From: Fomitopsis serialis | Lineage: Eukaryota; Basidiomycota; Agaricomycetes; Polyporales; Fomitopsidaceae | Direction: 5' to 3' | Length of the DNA stretch: 64,000 nucleotides | Assembly (NCBI RefSeq): GCF_022376445.1 | Contig: NW_025954991.1 | Span: 327,149 to 391,148 of the forward strand | Shown here: positions 1-12,516 of the stretch, in pieces | Position numbering within the stretch: the stretch's first letter is position 1 | Layout of the letters: each line of letters opens with the position of its first letter | Program-made: the position numbers and the translations under genes | Notes under the pieces: model-generated | Seen by the model: the letters and a program-made list of their open reading frames with translations, nothing else | Databases searched by the model: none | What the model was told of the DNA's origin: nothing

Positions 1-3000
1 TCCACGTCCTCCTAGGTCTCGTGCTTGCGAGCTGGTCCTTCTTCATTGCGGCACCGTTTGGGAAGAGCCCGCAGCTCGCTGCGATCGTGTCTGCCGTCGT
101 CGCGTGCATCCTTGCCATCGTCACACTTGTCATCGGGAACGTGAGCAACGTCGTCGCGGTCGTCCTCACCCTGGTCTTTCCTCCTGGGTTCTATATCTTC
201 GCCATTCGCGCCGTGGTCGGCTTCGAGCTGCACCAGGTCGGTGCGAACTTGGTGAAAGGTGATCCGGACAACAATGTGATGCTGCTTCCGGTCATCATCG
301 CCGCGATTGTAAGTCCCTCTCCGATATCCACCTGAGGCTGTGCTGAAGGACGATGCAGGCCGACATTCTCATCTGGCCATGCCTTGCAGTGATGCTGGAG
401 CGCTGGATGTACGACGCGAAGAACCCAACGAAGCCATGCTGGGGAAAGCTCACCTCGGCCGAGGAGAGAGCACCGTTGATGCCGCCGGATGTAGCCATCT
501 CCATTAAGCATCTGGGCAAGGACTTCAAGACGTCTAGTTTCATGAGGCGCAAGAACGTCGTCACTGCTGTGGAGGACCTCAGTCTGGACATTCCCAAGAC
601 GGGAATCTTTGTGCTGCTCGGATCCAACGGGTAAGTACGGGTAGGCTCTGTCCGCCCACTTTAACGTACACTAATTCGTGCATATATTCTATAGAGCGGG
701 CAAGTCCACAACGATGTCAATTCTTGCGGGCCTCCTCGGCCGTACCCGTGGAAGTATCACTTTCGAGGGCGGCGTCGAACGACCGCCCCTTGGCACCATC
801 GGACTTGTACCGCAGAAGAACGTGTTGTTCCCGGAATTGACGTGCTACCAGACGCTACGAGTGTGGAAGGCCATCAAACCGCCCAGAGATGGCGCGCTAG
901 ACGAGGATATCGAGCAGCTACTGCGCGACTGTGACCTTGACAAGAAGATCCACTACAATGCCAGTGCGTTGAGTGGCGGGCAGAAGCGCAAATTGCAGTT
1001 GGCGATTGGAATGGTCGGGGGTTCTCAGAGTACGTTCATTATGCCGTTTATGGCGATTGATGCTGACACAACATCACTGTCTAGTCCTGTTGGTCGATGA
1101 GGTAAGGATGTGTGCACTCGGAAGAGATGGCGATACTCATCTTGTCATAGTGTACTTCTGGGGTGGACCCGCTCTCTCGACGCGCTCTGTGGAAGATCTT
1201 GTCTTCTGTCCGACACGAAAGGACAGTCGTCTTCACGACTCATGTACGTCCGAGACCATTACCTACGCGCCGGGGAACTGATGACCGTGCCGTAGTTTCT
1301 CGACGAAGCGGATCTGCTCGGTGACACTATTGCGGTACTTGCCGCCCCAGGGAAATTAGTCGCCCAAGGTACACCAGTTGCGCTGAAGTCGCGCCATGGC
1401 GACGGCTACAGTGTGCAGGTGTCCTTCGACACGGAGCAGCCGCTAGAGAAGCCTTCTTCTGACGCATCACAGCTGCTGGATGTCATCAGGCCCTTCGCCC
1501 CTACCTGTTACGCTATATCGTCGGGACTTACGGAAGTCAGTTACGTCCTCCAGACCAAGGATCCTTGGGTCGTCCACAAGATTCTGGAAGTCATCCAGCA
1601 GGAGCATGACGACGGAAGACTGCAGTCATACTCCGTGACGAACACGTCTATGGAAGATGTCTTTTTAACGCTGATGAACGCTGATCAAAGACTCTCATCG
1701 GACATGCATCCCAAATCGCTGGATGGGTCAATGTTCTCGACGCCGGACAGCACTCTGAAATCAAGCAGAGGCCTCTCAGAGAACGCGTATCTTCGCTCGT
1801 CCACGTCCAGCAGCGTAACCTTGCCGGTCCTCTCGTATGAGAAAGCTCCCGAACTCGATCTGACGAATGGTCGGCGGAAGTCAGTATTCGGCCAGGCGTT
1901 GACGGTCTTCTACAAGCGTTGCCTCATCGCGCGGCGCAGCTGGCTGTCCCCGGTGCTCATGATCTGATCACGGCAGCAGGGGCGTCGATCCCGCTGTGGT
2001 TCCTATCGGTCTCGTTGCTCCGACTTGCATACTGTCGTTCAAGGCTTCATATTCTTCTCCGCTCTACCTTCCGCAGTACCAACCTGTCTTCCCCTTGTCG
2101 CCTGCGATCCCAGGAGCTCAAATCCTCCAGTATCCCCCCGGCCTCATCGAGACGCTCGGACCTTCCTTCTCGAACATCCCGGTGCATCCCTTCAATGACA
2201 ATGCGAGCTTCGTCGACTACGTCAATCAGAACTCTCGCAATCTCTCCATGGGCGGCGTGTCCATCGACTATGACACGGGCGCCACACTTGTCGCCTGGGA
2301 GGCTACACCCCCAGGATCGACAGGACTGAGCCTGCTGAATTTGGCGTCGAACCTGCTGTACAATCACGCGCTCAACGAGACGAACCATGTCGCGACGCGC
2401 GTGATCAATGCTAATTCGAGAAGCTGGTGGGGCTTAACTCCGGGATCCTGGTGATGCTCAAGTTCATGGCTTTCTTCGGGGCAGCGCTTGTGAGTAATGC
2501 CTCTCATTTGCTAGTTTGGTGGTTTCTCACAATTGTTTTAGTCGGTGTTCCCAGCATTCTTCGGACTGTATGTTTCGAAGGAGCGACGCTCTGCGGTACA
2601 GGCTATGCAGTTCTCCAACGGCTTGTCAAATCCCGCTGGTCTCTGGCTTGGACATCTTCTATTTGATTCAATATTCGCCCTATTTATCGCGACCCTTATC
2701 ATTGTTATATATGCTGGCGCTTCCAAGGAGTTCGCCGCCCTACCCTTCCTCGTAAGTCATCATTCGGCGTTGGTACATGGTTGTCTAACGTCGCATCATG
2801 TCATCCAGTGGCTCGTCTTGGTGCTGTACGGCGTCGCCGGTGCATTATTCTCGTACTGCATCTCATTGGCTGTCCCTTCACCTCTCGCGGCTTTCGCAGC
2901 CTCTGCCGGCTACCAAGCTGTCATGTTTTTGGTATGCTGACCATGATTACCGGTCGGTCCCAGTACTGACTAAATCTCGTCTTAGCTCTACCTCGCCGGT

Positions 3001-4592
3001 TTCCTTCTTACTGCAACCTATGCTGACGTGACCTCCGAGAGTCGTGATTTGACATACATTCGTCAGTGCCATTCTGCCATGCAATAGAACGCTACCTCAT
3101 ACTAAATCCATGCCTACAGACTTCTTCGTGGCCATCTTATCTCCCATTGCCAACGCAGTGCACGCTGCATTTGTTTCCCTAAACCTGTTCTCCCTGCTCT
3201 GCACAGACTCCCCAGCCACCGCGGCCTCCGAAGCCATGCCCTCCCGATTCGGCGGCCCAATCATCTATCTAGTCGTCTACATCTTCGTGCTGTTTGGTAT
3301 CCTTGTCTGGGTTGACTCCGGGGCAGTTCTTCCCCGCAAGAAGACAGCCAAGGCGGCGACGTCCGCGATCGTGCGGCGGCTCAGTCGGAAATCGTGGCAG
3401 GCGGGCAACAAGCGCGACGTGTACGAGGAGGCGATGAAAGTCGCGACGTCCGACGACACGCTCCGGGTGCTTAATGTCGTCAAGGCATATGGAAGTCCGG
3501 ACAACCGGGTCGTGGACAATGCGAGCTTCGGGGTGTCGCAAAATACGGTGTTGGCCCTCCTCGGTCCCAATGGCGCTGGGAAGACGACGACGTTCAATAT
3601 GATCCGTACGTCTTCTTCTCTCTGCAGTACTTTAACTGCTCACAGTTGAGTGCGTTATAGGTGGCGATGTAGCCCCCGACTCCGGCGACGTGCTCATCAA
3701 CGGCATCTCCATAGTCAAGAACCCGCGAACGGCCCGCCTCGCTCTCGGCGTCTGCCCCCAGTTCACCGCGATCGACTCCGAACTCACAGTCCGAGAACAC
3801 CTGGTCGTCTATGGTCGTCTGAAGGGGCTCAAGCCCGGCTGGGAGCTCGAGCGCAACGTCGAAGCGCTATTGCACGGGACATCGCTGCATCAGTACGCGG
3901 ACAGGTTGGCTGCGAGCCTATCGGGCGGAAACCAGCGCAAATTGGCTCTGGCCATTGCGCTGATGGGTAACCCGGCGGTGGTGCTCATTGATGAGTTCTC
4001 GTCTGGCGTGGACGCGAAGATGAAGCGGGATATGTGGGAAACCCTCAGGAGTGTTGCAGGCGGGAAGGCGATCGTGATCACCACACGTACGTCGTATACG
4101 TCTGTTGCTCTACATTGAAATACTAATGTTGGTAAATTGTAGACTCTATGGAGGAAGCATCTGCGTTAGCGACCAAAGTCGGCATCATGGCGAAGAAGAT
4201 ATTGGGTATGTCGTCCTGTATTGGCATATTGCTCTCAATCTGATTATTCTGCAGCTGTTGGGACCACAGAGACTCTGGCCGAGCGCTATGCTACGTACGA
4301 AGTCCACTTCTCATGTCGGACACGAGAAGAGATCGTCAAAGCACGAATGCTCATGTCACAACTACCTGGCGCGCGTATGGCCGACGATGTGGCGACGCGC
4401 TTCGAGGTGCCAGTAGGCGAAGAGATGTCGCTCGCGCGACTGTTTGGTGTGCTCTCCTCACAAGATGAGCTCACTGAGTTCTCCATCGAGAAGGCGGGCT
4501 TGGAGAGCGTCTTCTTGAAGGTCATTCGGGAAAATGCTGTACAGGAAGAGGACTCACGGACAAGCAAGAGACAATGGTGGAGAATATGCTAG
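1..4592 (+). CDS. ABCA-type ABC transporter, 3' part (5' end outside window)
   Basis: Membrane ATPase of the ABCA subfamily, a full transporter that probably moves lipids. The window opens inside the first membrane domain. Half 1 continues with nucleotide-binding domain 1: Walker A is split by the intron at 631-694 (GSNG/AGKST), the signature is LSGGQ near 970, Walker B is LLVDE near 1085 and the H-loop TTH lies near 1235. The second membrane domain runs from about 1900 to 3250. Domain 2 has Walker A GPNGAGKTT near 3570, signature LSGGN near 3920, Walker B VVLIDE near 3980 and H-loop TTHSMEE at the 4085-4143 splice. The stop is at 4590-4592. Introns are about 50 bp. Between about 1955 and 2430 the frame moves three times with no convincing intron, so this stretch is either damaged or misread. 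ABCA assignment is confident; the substrate is unknown. Confidence 0.85.
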
Positions 4593-5049
4593 CATCTGTT
4601 TATACTCATGAACTTGCTTTGTTATCGCTGTTTTGGACTCTCACCCACGCACGCTCTCTACGTTGGATGTGGATGCTGTCTTAGCTTTACTTGTAGAATA
4701 ATCTCTGTGCATACTTTTTCCATGGTAATTAGAGCTCTTGTACGTATTACAATCATTCATTGCATCCACGATCCGCCAAAGCTGACAGAGGGGCGCAGTA
4801 GCAGGTGGACGACGAGTGCGAGTGCGCGGTGAGTATTCGGCGCTCAGGCTGGCGTGTGCCAGGGCCATCCTCAGGTGCCATTTCGATCCACATTCTCAGC
4901 ACCAATCACACCCACGAACGTTGGAGCGTATCTCCCACCGGCTGCCCGACGCCCTCTCTCTTCGCCTCATCCGTCTCATACTACCTGTGAGCCCACCAGC
5001 GACCCATATCCCCCGGTGGAACTTATTCACCCGTGTTCGCGTCACCACC

Positions 5050-5768
5050 ATGTCGAAGAAAGCAGTTGATGTCGTGGAAGAGGTAGAAGATGGTGTGTGC
5101 GGAAAGTCACGGTCTGTTCGATGTAGGTTGACGAATGCTATCGCGCAGAGGGTGAGGAGAGCGACGAGTACGAGGTCGACGAGGTACTTCTATCCCACTC
5201 CTTCTCTCGCGTGGCAGACACGCGGCCCAATCGAATTGGATCTAACTCCTCGCCCTGATCTTTCTGAACTAGGACGACGACGACGACGAGTACGCCGAGG
5301 AGGAGGTCGAAGAGGAGGAGGGGGCGGAAGCTGGACCTGTGCGTACACCGCAACACATATGGGACTAGACCTCATACACCCATCCTTTATCGCAGAGCGG
5401 CAAGGACGGCCTGACAGCATTACTGCTTGGTGTATGTCTCATGATAACTTGGAGACGAATACATGTTCATCTAACTACGCTCGCAGGGCAACGGAGCGGC
5501 AGCCGAAGATGCTGAAGAGGACGAAGATGAGGAGTACAGCGAGGAAGTCGAGGAAGTGGGTGCAAACGGTGCAGCCTCCGACCCTCCTTCAGTATCCGGC
5601 GTAAAACGCGGTCGCGACGAGGACGATGTCGAACCCGAGATCAGGGCGGGTACTACGCCGGGTGGCGAGCTGGAGGGAGACTACGGGGAAGCGGATGAGC
5701 TGGGCGGCGTAGTCGCCGCTTCCGCGACGAAGAAGGCCAGGACTGCTGCCACTGAGGACGAGCTGTGA
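5050..5768 (+). CDS. Small acidic, probably nuclear protein
   Basis: Five exons starting at MSKKAVDVVEEVED give roughly 165 residues. Most of the N-terminal two thirds is Asp/Glu-rich (DDDDDEY, EEEVEEEEG, EEDEDEEY). Basic pieces KRGRDED and ATKKARTA near the C terminus look like nuclear localisation signals. A short hydrophobic piece, GKDGLTALLL, is the only part that looks structured. The start at 5050 was chosen because it begins the acidic frame; the longer open frame from 4816 has a composition unlike a protein. Acidic proteins of this kind are often histone chaperones or chromatin adaptors, but I recognise no named family and the function is inferred from composition only. Confidence 0.6.
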
Positions 5769-6092
5769 GCGCAGATGGATGATATGTTGTAAGATATGTT
5801 GTGCCTTGACTTTATTGCTAAACTTGCAGACAGTAATGACGTCGCCCCACCTCATAACGGACTGAAACGTATCCTGTACTTTACACACCTGTACGAACTT
5901 CGAGTGTTTGTGTCGCGAGAATGATAAATATCCAAGCGAGCCGGACATGCAGATGCAGGATCAGATATGCATAACGACTGACATGAGGGTATATAACAAT
6001 GTGCAAACTACTGCGTAGGATATAATCTACCTGAGAGTGTGAGGCATCGGAAGGGGGAAGTGCATAAGTTATCCAGTGAACTGCCGTCGGCA
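5769..6092. other. Intergenic, convergent 3' ends
   Basis: The 3' flanks of the acidic-protein gene (plus) and the dynactin gene (minus) meet here. I see nothing coding. Confidence 0.6.
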
Positions 6093-9000
6093 TCACCTCA
6101 CCGCATACGCACTAGTCCGCTCCAGCAAGCCCTGCAACCGCCGCCCGAGCCTCTCACCCTCCATCTTGCGCTTCATCACCTGGTACGCTGGTGTCTTCTC
6201 CTTGGGCATCCAGTGCTTGCTCGCTTTCTCGCCCTCGCGTTTCGCACGCATGACGGAAAGGTCAACCACGCGCGGGGACGAGGTGTAGTTGATGACCTCG
6301 CGGTAGAGAAGCTTGGACTCTGCCGTGAGCGTGCGGAGGGTCGGCGGGGGCGGCTCGTCCGAGTCGGAGTCCTCGGAATCAGAGAGCGTCGAGGGTACGA
6401 GCGGTGGCGTTGGCTCGCGGCTGACGGGCTCGCGTAACGGTGGTAACGACTCGATCTCCCGGAGCAGATCCTGGCCCTTGAGGTAGGAGTTCTCCGTACG
6501 GAAGTAGCGGACAGTGCCGCGGAGAGCGTCGATCTGCTCGAGCAGATATGAAGTTTCGAGGCTTCCTTCGACAGCAACCGTCTCTTGCTCTGCCGGCTGA
6601 GGTCCAGTGGCTATTGAAGAGGTCAGCACCATACCCTTGTCATCTGACTTCCTCAGAGAACTCACGTTTACTCTCTGTGGTAGTCACCGCGGCCTTGAGC
6701 TTGGCATTATCCTGCTCAAGGGCGTCTAGATCGGCCTGAAGCTGCTCCATCGCCTCCTCATACGCCCGCTCCTGCTTGCGGGCCTTCATCAACTCGTTTC
6801 GAGGTCAACGATCGTGTCGCCTGCTTCTTGCTTGCCTCGCTGCGGCGTTCCATGAGCTCGATCTTGATACCCGACTCCTGGATCTGCTGGTCGCGCGTCC
6901 GGAGCGTGCGCGCGAGAGCCTGCAATTCGTCGTTGAGCTGCGCGACCTTGCGCTCGGCTTCGACGTTGATGGCGGTGGCAGCCTTGATATCCGCGACGCG
7001 GACAACCCAAGGGGAAGTGCCAGAGACTACGCGCACGGTGAGTGGGGAACCAACAAATGTCTGCTGTCGACTTACTCTTGAGCACATTCTCGTTCTCCAC
7101 CGCCGCAGGAAGCAACTTGTTCGCCTCCTGGCTGACCTGGGTGATAAAGTCCGCGACCGACTCCCAAGAAGAAACGTCGTCTTTCCGACCTTGCCCAACA
7201 GAGGCTCTTGCAGTCTGCTGCACGAACGCCAGTACGCTCGATAGCTTGAACGGTGTCTTATCCCCACGAACTTCGCCGAGATATGGCATAACTAGTTGCG
7301 CAAGCTATAGCGCATCGACCACAGTTAGTAGAGTGGGGCCAACCGATGTGCACACGACTCACAGAGAAACCGAAGTTGACGAGTTCAGGAGTGAGGTTCG
7401 CTAGACCTTGAAGCTGGGAGACAAACTGCGCTTTCAACGCCGATGAATCTTGCGTGAGGTCCTCCAGCCTCTTTGTGAGTTTCCTGAAGACACATCAGTA
7501 ATTGCACCGCGAGCGACTGGTGGTCTTACTTGGACAGAACCGGGCGCTTCTTGATTGGTCGAGCAGCCGTTGCAATGGCTCGAAGAACACAGCGTTCGGT
7601 TCCAGTTCACCAAGATCAACCTCGACATCTGCGCGATGCGTCAGAAGCCAGTATTACGTGATATGACACTGCGTTACCTTCGTCCTTCAAGATAGCCGCA
7701 ACTGACGTCTTGACAAGACCCACCGCGGCGGCAAACATTCGAAGTCATGATCGCAAGCGAGGGCCATGCCATGTTCACGCTCGCCCAGGTCGAACTCGTA
7801 GCCGTTGAAATACGTCTCCGCCAAATGATCAAACTGGGCCTGCATCCTGCACTCTAGTATCAGCACTGGCTGAAGCCTTGAATGAACGACAGAAACCGTA
7901 CTTCGCTGCATCGTTCACACATTCCACGTCCCGGAACTCTTCGCGACGAAGCAGATCGATATGCATGTCTATGCGCTTCTCCATAGGTGCGATGTCTGAT
8001 ACATGCGGCCGATGTTCAGGAAGGACTCGACGTCGCATCGGCGCAGGACCGAGGCAAATCGTTTGCAAATCGTGGACAAGCTGGACAGGCGTCCTCGCAT
8101 CTTTCGCACACATCAGCTCGGCGGAGCATCGATAGATGAGCGGAAGGTACGCACCTCACAGACACCACAAGCACGCTAGACACAGCTCCGTTAAGAGACT
8201 CGGGCAGGTTATGGTTCTGAGCAGCCACAGTGTTGATGAGGTCCAACTTCAGCGCCAGCCGCTGGAAGAACAGGTAACAGCTTGTCGCATCCGTGTCCGA
8301 CTCGACATAGACCTGCGGTAGGTACGGTTGTATGATGCTGAGCAGCTCGTGAGCCTCCTTGGCTCGATGCGCTTGATCTCGAGGTCGATGTGGCGGCCTG
8401 ATTCTTGGAGGCGCTGGACTGCAGTTAAGGTTGAGCGACATCATTGCGGCTGTCTGTGAGGCTGCCGTGACGGATTCTTGTGGGCATTTTGCGTTTCTGC
8501 CCGGAGCGTGTCCAGCTCCCTGTCATCTAATCAGCAAGCATGCCATAGAGCAATAGATAGAACACGAACGTCTGGAGCTGCATTACCAGTTCCCTGAACC
8601 GGACGATAGTACCCTCGAGGTCCTGGCACGCTTCCTCGAGGGAGGCGATCTTGGCTGCCTGCTCCCGAATCAGCGTCTCTTTTGCCTCTGTTGACAAACA
8701 GTGAGCAGACGGTCAAAGAGACTTCATAACGAGCAACAGACCGATCTCTCCTGCATCGACTTCTCCGTCTCGACGTGATTCTCCTCGAGCTCATCGTTAA
8801 GTTCCCTGAGCGCCTCTAGGTCCTCGATGGTAATGCGCATTTCTTCGATTTTCTACGCCGCGGGACCCTTAACTGTGTACGCAGCCACGCTAAGTACAAT
8901 CTTACTTACCTCGCCGAGCATGAGGTTGCGCTCCGTGAGTGTACGAGCATCTCTTCCGCACCCAGGGCATCGTCAAGTTGCATCTTCAGTTCTCGACCTG

Positions 9001-10660
9001 CACCTCGGCGTTGGTCAACTTATAGAGTGCCTCCTCGTGTTGCGCTGTGGCAGTCGTCAGGGTCATACTGCAGGAGGAGAGCATTTGCGCCCACCTTGCA
9101 ATTCGTCAAGAGTACCGACGTCCTTCTCCATCTCAGCGATCCGCTTGCGGTTCTCGATCTCACTCTCTGACGTGATATCGCGTAGACTGCATGAAAACAG
9201 TCAGAAAACGGGCATGCAATAGTAGACATTGACATACCGGACGAGTGCTTCCTTGAGACGTTCATTCTGCCTCTCCAGCTGCACGTAAGCCAGAGACTGC
9301 TTGATGTTGTTCTCTCCACCGTTGCCTTCGCCTTCGCCTGTCCGTAGGTATTCGTGGTGAGCAATAACACAAAGCAAGACCAAACAACGAGCGCACCTCC
9401 GCCCTCCCTCACCACCTGCAGCTCAACCTCCACCACCGCGAGCTTCTCCTTCACCTCCTCCAGCTCCGCCTCGGCCAGCTCCGCCCTCTCCTCGGCCATC
9501 TCCTTGTCCAACATCGCCATCTCCAGCTGCTCCTGCGCGTCCACGATGCGGTTGTCCGCGAGCGACGCGAGCTGCTGGGAGTCTGCGAGCTCACGGCGCG
9601 TCGCGATAAGCTCTGTCTGCTGCTGCTGGAGCTTCGCCTGCAGTTTCGGGCGGAGCGCGACGAAGGACTCGGCCTCTGCCAGGCGCGTCTCGAGCTCGCG
9701 GACGTGCCGCGCGTCGTCGGCGCGCTTCGCCTCCAGGACACGGATCTTGGCGCGGAGCTCTTGTGACTCGTCGTCTGGTGGTGGTGGCGCTGAAGGTTTC
9801 TAAGAAGTGGATGCTATAGCGGAAGACGGTCTCACGAGAGCGGAGAAGACTCACGACTGGTGTACTTGGTCGCTCTGGCTCTTGAATTACGACGGGAGAC
9901 AGTGGCTCTGGAGAGTCCCCGGAGACACGGCGTAGGGACGATGGAGGCTGGACTGAGTGCCCGGACACCGACATGGGCGACGGTGCGAGACCTTTCGGGA
10001 AGAGCTTGGCCGGAGCATCTCCAGCAGCAGACTCGAAGCTGCCCTGGCGGTGGAGGGTCGGGCTAGCTCCCGGGTTGATAGAGGACCTCCGCGACAGCGG
10101 GGCGCGAGAATTAAGGGAGAGTGTACTAGTGCGCTTCGTTGGTGAGCCGAGGCGCTGGGCTAGGGGAGAGGTAGGGAGTCCGGCGGGTTTGCAGGGCTTG
10201 TGGCTCGTGGCGAGGAGGACGCGGTACGTCCTGGCGATGAGGGAGCGGTCCGACCGGGAGATGCAGGAGTCAGGCGTGCTCGTGCAGAACCTGTACTCCC
10301 TGTTCTTGCATGTCCGAGCCCTGGTCTCGCCGCTATAGGCTAAATGGGCCGTGTGTGAGCATGCCACAGGTTTCTGGAAGAACTCACTCGTCACAGCAGA
10401 CGTACAGCAGCTACAGGCGGCGGCTCGACCGCGACGACCTTGACCTGGCTCGGCCTCACGAAGACACCATAATTCGGCTTGCACGTGAAGTACTTGATAC
10501 CCTGGATGATCCCGTCGTTCTTGCCATTCCGCTCGAAAAGCTCGATACCTATCCACTTGCCCTGGGAGAAGGAGGTCGTTCCACAGAACCGCACGATCCC
10601 GCGGCCGGACGGGACCTCGACCTGCGCGCCGAGAGGCGGATCCTTCGCTGTTGCAGCCAT
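6093..10660 (-). CDS. Dynactin large subunit p150-Glued
   Basis: Dynactin activates cytoplasmic dynein and links it to cargo and microtubules. The first exon (10660 downward) encodes a CAP-Gly microtubule-binding domain: RGIVRFCGTTSF, then GKWIGIELFERNGKNDG and the KPNYGVFVRPSQV end. A basic Ser/Pro-rich linker follows (10400-9900). A very long Glu/Lys/Arg-rich coiled coil spans about 9750-8500. The conserved dynactin region includes PYLGEVRGDKTPFKLSSVL at about 7285. A second coiled coil and an acidic tail ending TSAYAVR close the protein at the stop 6093-6095. More than ten introns of about 50-60 bp interrupt it, so exon borders in the coiled coils are approximate. Expected length is about 1,200-1,300 residues, normal for the family. 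The Neurospora orthologue is ro-3. Confidence 0.85.
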
Positions 10661-12516
10661 GCTGATTGATGACCACAGCTACCCCGCCCCAGGTCAGACG
10701 GTGATAGTGCGCAGTGAGAAGCCTGAAGGACGTGAATGAACGGAAGTATTGAAGTAAGTATGTAGACCAGCGCGTTCGCCGTCCGACGACTCAGGCGAGC
10801 GCCAAGGCGTGTCGCGCGGTAGGCGCCTGGTTACCATTTACGGCAACTCTTCAAAGTCCAAAGCTTCATCAAGTTCATGATCAGCGTTGCTTCAGTCACG
10901 CTGCAGTTAGGACGTAGGAGCCTTGAGCGTGAGCTTGAGGCCCTGCGGACCTAGTTCTTTTGAACCAGTAGCAATTCAAGCCTCACTCTCCTCGATTAAG
11001 CATTTAACAGCAGGCATCATGAATGAATTGACCACCGCGAGGAACAATCGATTGGAATTCGATTTGTGCTGCCAGACTTTCAGGCTCCTTAATATGCTTA
11101 CACAAGTAGCGAGGATCCTGGATTCGGGACACCTGAAGTTAATTTATCCTCAGTCTATGTAGTAATGTGTGAGCCCCTTATAATAACGGTAAGCTTCAAG
11201 TTGCTGGAGGTCTTTGATCTGAATATCACACACGGGTGCGAGTAAATGCCAAGTAGTAGTAGGGCCAGCGCGCGGCAGCGAGATTCATTTGGATTAGTGG
11301 GCAGGTTGCAATGATCCGCGTAGCCTTCAGCAGCCAGTTGCGGAGCGGGAATATGAAAATGAGTGAAGTTTGCGCAGCGAACTTTACCAGTAGATCCCGA
11401 GTGAAGCCCTGACAAGTAAGTACGTACTGTACTGGCGGCCGTAGCATGCATACCGGGCTTTCTCGCGCAGACCCTCTATAGTGTCACGATGCGCCATGTA
11501 CACCATTCCGTATGTCCTGCAGATTTCGAGCGTTAAGTTGTCTGTGCATATCCTGCTTTCGGAGGCGGATCATCAATATCAACGTCACCTTTACGTTGAA
11601 CCCAATGGTATGTCGGATCGCCGGCGTGATCTGAACCAACGTAGAGGCGGTTCGGAAATCTTACGTGCAGTCCTGCATGCCTCCCGTTACCCCCTGTTGT
11701 ACTTGCTGTACTTGACAGGGGCCTTCTGATCAAGGCTCCTAACTCCATTCGCACCCGTCGCACGGAGGTAACGATTTGAGCGGGAGTCCCTGAGGCCAGC
11801 GACGGCGTGACAGCGGAAGCTAACCTATTCGACCTTTGGGTAGGGCAATTGAAAATATTACGTTGCATTAAAGGGGAATGAGTGTGACTGACTTGCACTG
11901 TGAAGCATCGTCACATTACGTACCGCAGTTGTTCCAGCCTGAGCGAATTTGAAGTGGGCACCGGCATGCGCAGGACGTTACGTATACGATCCTCCGACTC
12001 GACTCTCGGTGCGTTACACAAGGTTCCACAAGTGGTTGGATCTTGATCCGTCGCGTGGGAAGCCTAGACCGGTCTTTGCCGGGACAGGCCGATGACGTCG
12101 TGGTTGACTGGGACGCTCAGCTCAGCGCCATTTGGACGGCAGTCACGGCATGGACGTTGTATCTTACCTGAGAGTAAAAATGGTACTAAGGTACACGGCG
12201 ACCAGCACAAGGAACTGGTGTACGGAAAATATATGACAAGACAGCCCGCAGCTGAGCGCTGAGGCCTCGCTGAGGCACGGCGCGGAAGCGGTGGCGGATC
12301 CGGGAAAGAGAATTTGGGATGAAAGGGGGACGCTGACATAAGCAAAGGACATTCCGTCATGGTTCTCAGCCGTGGACGCAATAGCCATGCCGCGTTGGCC
12401 ATCTGTGTTACCCAGGTACCCTCACTAGCGCAGCACTGAGGCCGACTGGCCGTTTCTCTCACCCTTATGCCTCCAGATCCCGAGAGGCAGCTCGTCCCCC
12501 AGTGGACCCCCGAGGC
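10661..12516. other. Long intergenic stretch between divergent genes
   Basis: About 1.85 kb between the dynactin start (minus) and the MHYT kinase start (plus). It should hold both promoters. I see no coding exon, inverted repeat or tandem repeat that I can support. Confidence 0.5.
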
